The position numbers and the translations under genes are program-made. From NCBI GenBank assembly GCA_015061985.1, contig SUVN01000008.1, positions 1-64,000 on the forward strand: a stretch of 64,000 nucleotides of DNA. The letters run 5' to 3'. Positions 59,469 through 64,000 of the stretch are shown one piece after another; position 1 is the first letter of the stretch, and every line of letters begins with the position of its first letter. Under the pieces are notes generated by a model, which did not search any database, was not told the DNA's origin, and worked only from the letters and a program-made list of their open reading frames with translations. The stretch is from Akkermansiaceae bacterium (GTDB taxonomy: Bacteria > Verrucomicrobiota > Verrucomicrobiia > Verrucomicrobiales > Akkermansiaceae).

Positions 59469-60584
59469 ATGAAACTGAGTGACACCGATTTCCCGCGCGA
59501 GGTACGCGAGTGCATGGAGCAGGTGCTGCTACCCGGAGATGAAGTTCTGTGGGCGGCACGCCCCATTCCCGGTTGGGACAGCCGGCTGCATGAAATCGGA
59601 GGCAGCTGCAATGCGCCTTTCATGCTGCTGTTCACGCTGGCATGGTGCGGCATTCTATCCGTTTTCCTGTATGTCATCGGCAAACTGCTGATAAACGGAG
59701 AAGAGCCGCTTTCTCTTGTATGGACCATGGCCATGTGGCTGCTTCCCTTTGTGGGCATAGCTGTTGCGCTCATCCGCACCTGGTGCCGAGCGATATTCCG
59801 TGGAAACACCTCTTGCTATGCCATCACCCATCACTTCCTGCTCATGGATGTGAAGAACAAGCTGCAAGCCCTTCCTATCAAGCCGGATATGATTCTCAAA
59901 ACAGAAATCTATGCACAGGGGCAAGGGCATATCTTCCTGAAGTCGGACAAGGAACGAGACGGCATGTTCTTCCTGCCGGATGTCCGCGCCGCCTCCGTGA
60001 TACTCGACCGCGCTGCGGCGGAACATCACCCTTTCGCCGCCCCCAAGCGTCAGCAGACAGAGCCAGGCATCAGGGATATGTTGCCAGAGCGAGACAGAGT
60101 GCAGCTGCAACAACATTTGGCAGAAGACGAAAGCATCCTCTGGATATCACCTGAGCCGAGGGACGGATTCCCCCTGAAATCCTGGTGTTTTGTGCTGTTG
60201 ATGTTGGTATACACCGGCGCCATGTTGCATGATTATTATCATGGCATTACCATTGCCGGATCTGTTTGGGGTGTTTACATCATCTGCCTGCTTATCCTGG
60301 CGGTTGTCGGATTAATCCTCCACTTGCACTACTTTTCCCGCAAAAATTACCGGATTCTCACCAATTGTTCTCTGGGATTCTTCACTCCCGGACACGCCCC
60401 CCGGCTTACCCCGCTTTCCGAATGCGGATTCAAACAAATCACCATTGATTCCCGGGAAATAGGCACTCTGGAAACAGAAAAACAATGCATCGATTACCCC
60501 TGCCGCCATACCGGACTGCTGCAGGAGTTCTTCTATCTCCGCAATCAATTAAACACCCGGAGCATAGCAGATGAAACTGAGTGA
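59469..60584 (+). CDS. Membrane protein with duplicated PH-like/TM domain, paralog 1
   Basis: 371 aa; TM pairs; internal repeat FPREVRECMEQVLLPGDEVLWAARP / LPERDRVQLQQHLAEDESILWISPEP. Confidence 0.65.
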   Translation: MKLSDTDFPREVRECMEQVLLPGDEVLWAARPIPGWDSRLHEIGGSCNAPFMLLFTLAWCGILSVFLYVIGKLLINGEEPLSLVWTMAMWLLPFVGIAVALIRTWCRAIFRGNTSCYAITHHFLLMDVKNKLQALPIKPDMILKTEIYAQGQGHIFLKSDKERDGMFFLPDVRAASVILDRAAAEHHPFAAPKRQQTEPGIRDMLPERDRVQLQQHLAEDESILWISPEPRDGFPLKSWCFVLLMLVYTGAMLHDYYHGITIAGSVWGVYIICLLILAVVGLILHLHYFSRKNYRILTNCSLGFFTPGHAPRLTPLSECGFKQITIDSREIGTLETEKQCIDYPCRHTGLLQEFFYLRNQLNTRSIADETE

Positions 60585-61662
60585 CACCGATTTCCCGCGC
60601 GAGGTGCGCGAACGCATGGAGCAGGTTCTGCTGCCCGGGGATGAAATTCTGTGGGCAGGTACCGCTATGCCCGGAATGAAGAGAAACTTACTGGTCACGG
60701 ATGGGGTAAGCGGTGGGGTATTCTTTCTGCTTTTTTCTGCCGCATGGTGTCCTACGACGCTGTTTTACGTCATCACAGCCTTATCTTCGGATGATACTCC
60801 GGCAGAGAAGATGGCGGCATTAGAGTTTATGCTGCCCTTCATTCTGGTGTCCTGTTGGTTTATTCGTATCTGGTGGAAACTGTTATTCGGGGACAAATCC
60901 CGGTATTACGCTGTCAGCTCCCGTTTTCTGCTGCGACACGAAAACAACACCCTGAAAGCCGCCCCACTGCATGATGATATCATCCAAAATCTGAACATCA
61001 GCAAAGATGGCAGCGGCGATATCATCATCCGCGAGGCTGCGGAAAAGGAGGGGCTCTTCTGTCTGGCAGAGGCCGACAAAGTGGCAGGAATCCTCCAACG
61101 CGCCGCAGAAAACATACCTCCTGTTCCGATGCCTCCGGCGCACCGCGACCTCACGCACGCGGATGAGCAACTGCCGGTCAGCGTGCGGATGCGCCTCAGG
61201 GAGACCATGGTGCCGGGCGACAGGCTGCTGTGGGCAGACCGTCCGCTTGCATGGCTTCCGGGATGGCTGCGTTGTCTGCTCTCTGTATTCATGGCGGTGT
61301 TCAGCCTGTCCGTGTGCTATACGCTGATGCAGGGGACAATGCCCCGCACCTCCACCTTCATCCTGTTTGGCACAGGGTGGGGAATTCTTCTGTTCATATT
61401 CTATATCCGGCACCCGGAAAACCGCCGGTTCTATTTCCTCACAGAGCAAGCGATGGGGGAGGTATATGCCTCTCACCCGGCAGAACTTTATCCCCTTTCC
61501 GAGCTGTTTCTGCGTGAAATAACCATCACGGTATCCGGCACCATCCGTCTGAAAACGAATCGGATGACATGGGAGAGACTTAACCGCATAGATACCCTGC
61601 TCCCCCTGCTGCTGCGCAGGTGGGATAAAAAACACTCTGCGAAGCCAACGGCGACAGCATGA
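60571..61662 (+). CDS. Membrane protein with duplicated PH-like/TM domain, paralog 2
   Basis: MKLSDTDFPREVRERMEQVLLPGDEILWAG; near-identical start to paralog 1; overlaps it by 14 nt. Confidence 0.65.
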   Translation: MKLSDTDFPREVRERMEQVLLPGDEILWAGTAMPGMKRNLLVTDGVSGGVFFLLFSAAWCPTTLFYVITALSSDDTPAEKMAALEFMLPFILVSCWFIRIWWKLLFGDKSRYYAVSSRFLLRHENNTLKAAPLHDDIIQNLNISKDGSGDIIIREAAEKEGLFCLAEADKVAGILQRAAENIPPVPMPPAHRDLTHADEQLPVSVRMRLRETMVPGDRLLWADRPLAWLPGWLRCLLSVFMAVFSLSVCYTLMQGTMPRTSTFILFGTGWGILLFIFYIRHPENRRFYFLTEQAMGEVYASHPAELYPLSELFLREITITVSGTIRLKTNRMTWERLNRIDTLLPLLLRRWDKKHSAKPTATA

Positions 61663-62342
61663 ATAACCCGGCGGTTTCATCACCGGACAACGTAATGAAT
61701 TCTTCCCTGTACGAGCGACCGGAACTTGCTCAGGCCGGAGGGCTGGAGCCGCATTGGCACCAGGAGGTCAATATCACCGTACACATAGATGTCAGCAAGT
61801 TGCTGGGTGCCGAACAAATGCAGCAAGGTGCCCGCTATCGGATAGATTCCGTTTCCTGGATTGGACACCCGGAGGGCTGGTTTATCGGCGGCAACCGTTC
61901 CGTGCGCATTGCCAACGGCCGAGAATATGTTACCCTGCCCGGTCTCAACAAGCAGAATGACGGCAAACCAGGTGTTATCCTGAGCGGGGATAGTGAGGGA
62001 TTGAGTTTCACCGCTGAGGATCAGTTGGAACTGACCATCCGGTGGAGAGACAAAAATCCGGGCGGCATCTACATGCGCTACTTCAACGCACCGGACGGCT
62101 GCATCATCTCCGGCACCGCCATGAATCTCAATGACAAGGGAGAGCTTGCCGGAGGCATCCCGCAGGAAAACTTCTATAACAAGACATGGCGATACAACAG
62201 TCCCGCCATCCGAATCAAGGCCACCCGTCTACCGGATGAATCAGATGACGAGCTGACTGACTACATCCTCATATCAGTTGAAGCCACAGCATTCGCCCTT
62301 CTCCTGTTCCTGTACATCAGAGCCCGCCGGCAAAGAGCCTGA
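61659..62342 (+). CDS. Hypothetical protein with C-terminal TM
   Basis: 227 aa ORF starting in a 4-nt overlap with paralog 2; C-terminal TM ISVEATAFALLLFLYIRARRQRA. Confidence 0.6.
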   Translation: MNNPAVSSPDNVMNSSLYERPELAQAGGLEPHWHQEVNITVHIDVSKLLGAEQMQQGARYRIDSVSWIGHPEGWFIGGNRSVRIANGREYVTLPGLNKQNDGKPGVILSGDSEGLSFTAEDQLELTIRWRDKNPGGIYMRYFNAPDGCIISGTAMNLNDKGELAGGIPQENFYNKTWRYNSPAIRIKATRLPDESDDELTDYILISVEATAFALLLFLYIRARRQRA

Positions 62343-62414
62343 TGACGAGCATCCCCCCCTGAACATCCCTGACGGCCGAAAGCGAAACTTTACATTTGCT
62401 TAACGTCTTTAGCC

Positions 62415-62443
62415 TTTACACGCGCGGGGAAAAGGTGTATGCT
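62415..62443 (+). promoter_or_regulatory. Candidate alaS promoter
   Basis: TTTACA-17 nt-TATGCT upstream of the ATG at 62481. Confidence 0.45.
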
Positions 62444-62480
62444 GAGCGGAACGCACTAATTTACCAGTTCGCAAGACGTT

Positions 62481-64000
<1,520 letters not shown>

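Overview
The window reads as a mostly syntenic chromosomal segment of an Akkermansia-like verrucomicrobium. This is inferred mainly from a five-gene block matching the Amuc_1098-Amuc_1102 organisation (secretin, 1099-like, Amuc_1100-like, PilM/FtsA-like, 1102-like). Housekeeping genes recognised: comF, parA, lgt, fba, tyrA, ispG, hldE, gmhA, gyrA, gyrB, mpl, der, folD, rpoD, ABC-F, PPIase, M50 protease, aroC and alaS (cut by the right edge). There are four tRNAs: Glu-TTC, Tyr-GTA, Val-GAC and Asn-GTT. The main accessory region is 1-5.1 kb. There a GC-rich RHS/YD-repeat gene is followed by AT-rich tails and two further partial copies of the same RHS segment, all starting at the same boundary sequence. 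Every long coding element there seems broken by 1-nt shifts, one at a C9 tract. Other points of interest: a translationally coupled operon with an apparent pseudokinase-formylglycine-generating-enzyme-like fusion; a second TPR-secretin paralog followed by an AsmA-like gene; tandem duplicated two-domain membrane proteins; a TrpF-like protein that seems to lack catalytic and phosphate-binding motifs; and a 1746-codon antisense open frame across gyrB/gyrA, which I reject as coding. No CRISPR array, rRNA or IS element was seen. All product calls come from reading the translations; no database search was run.
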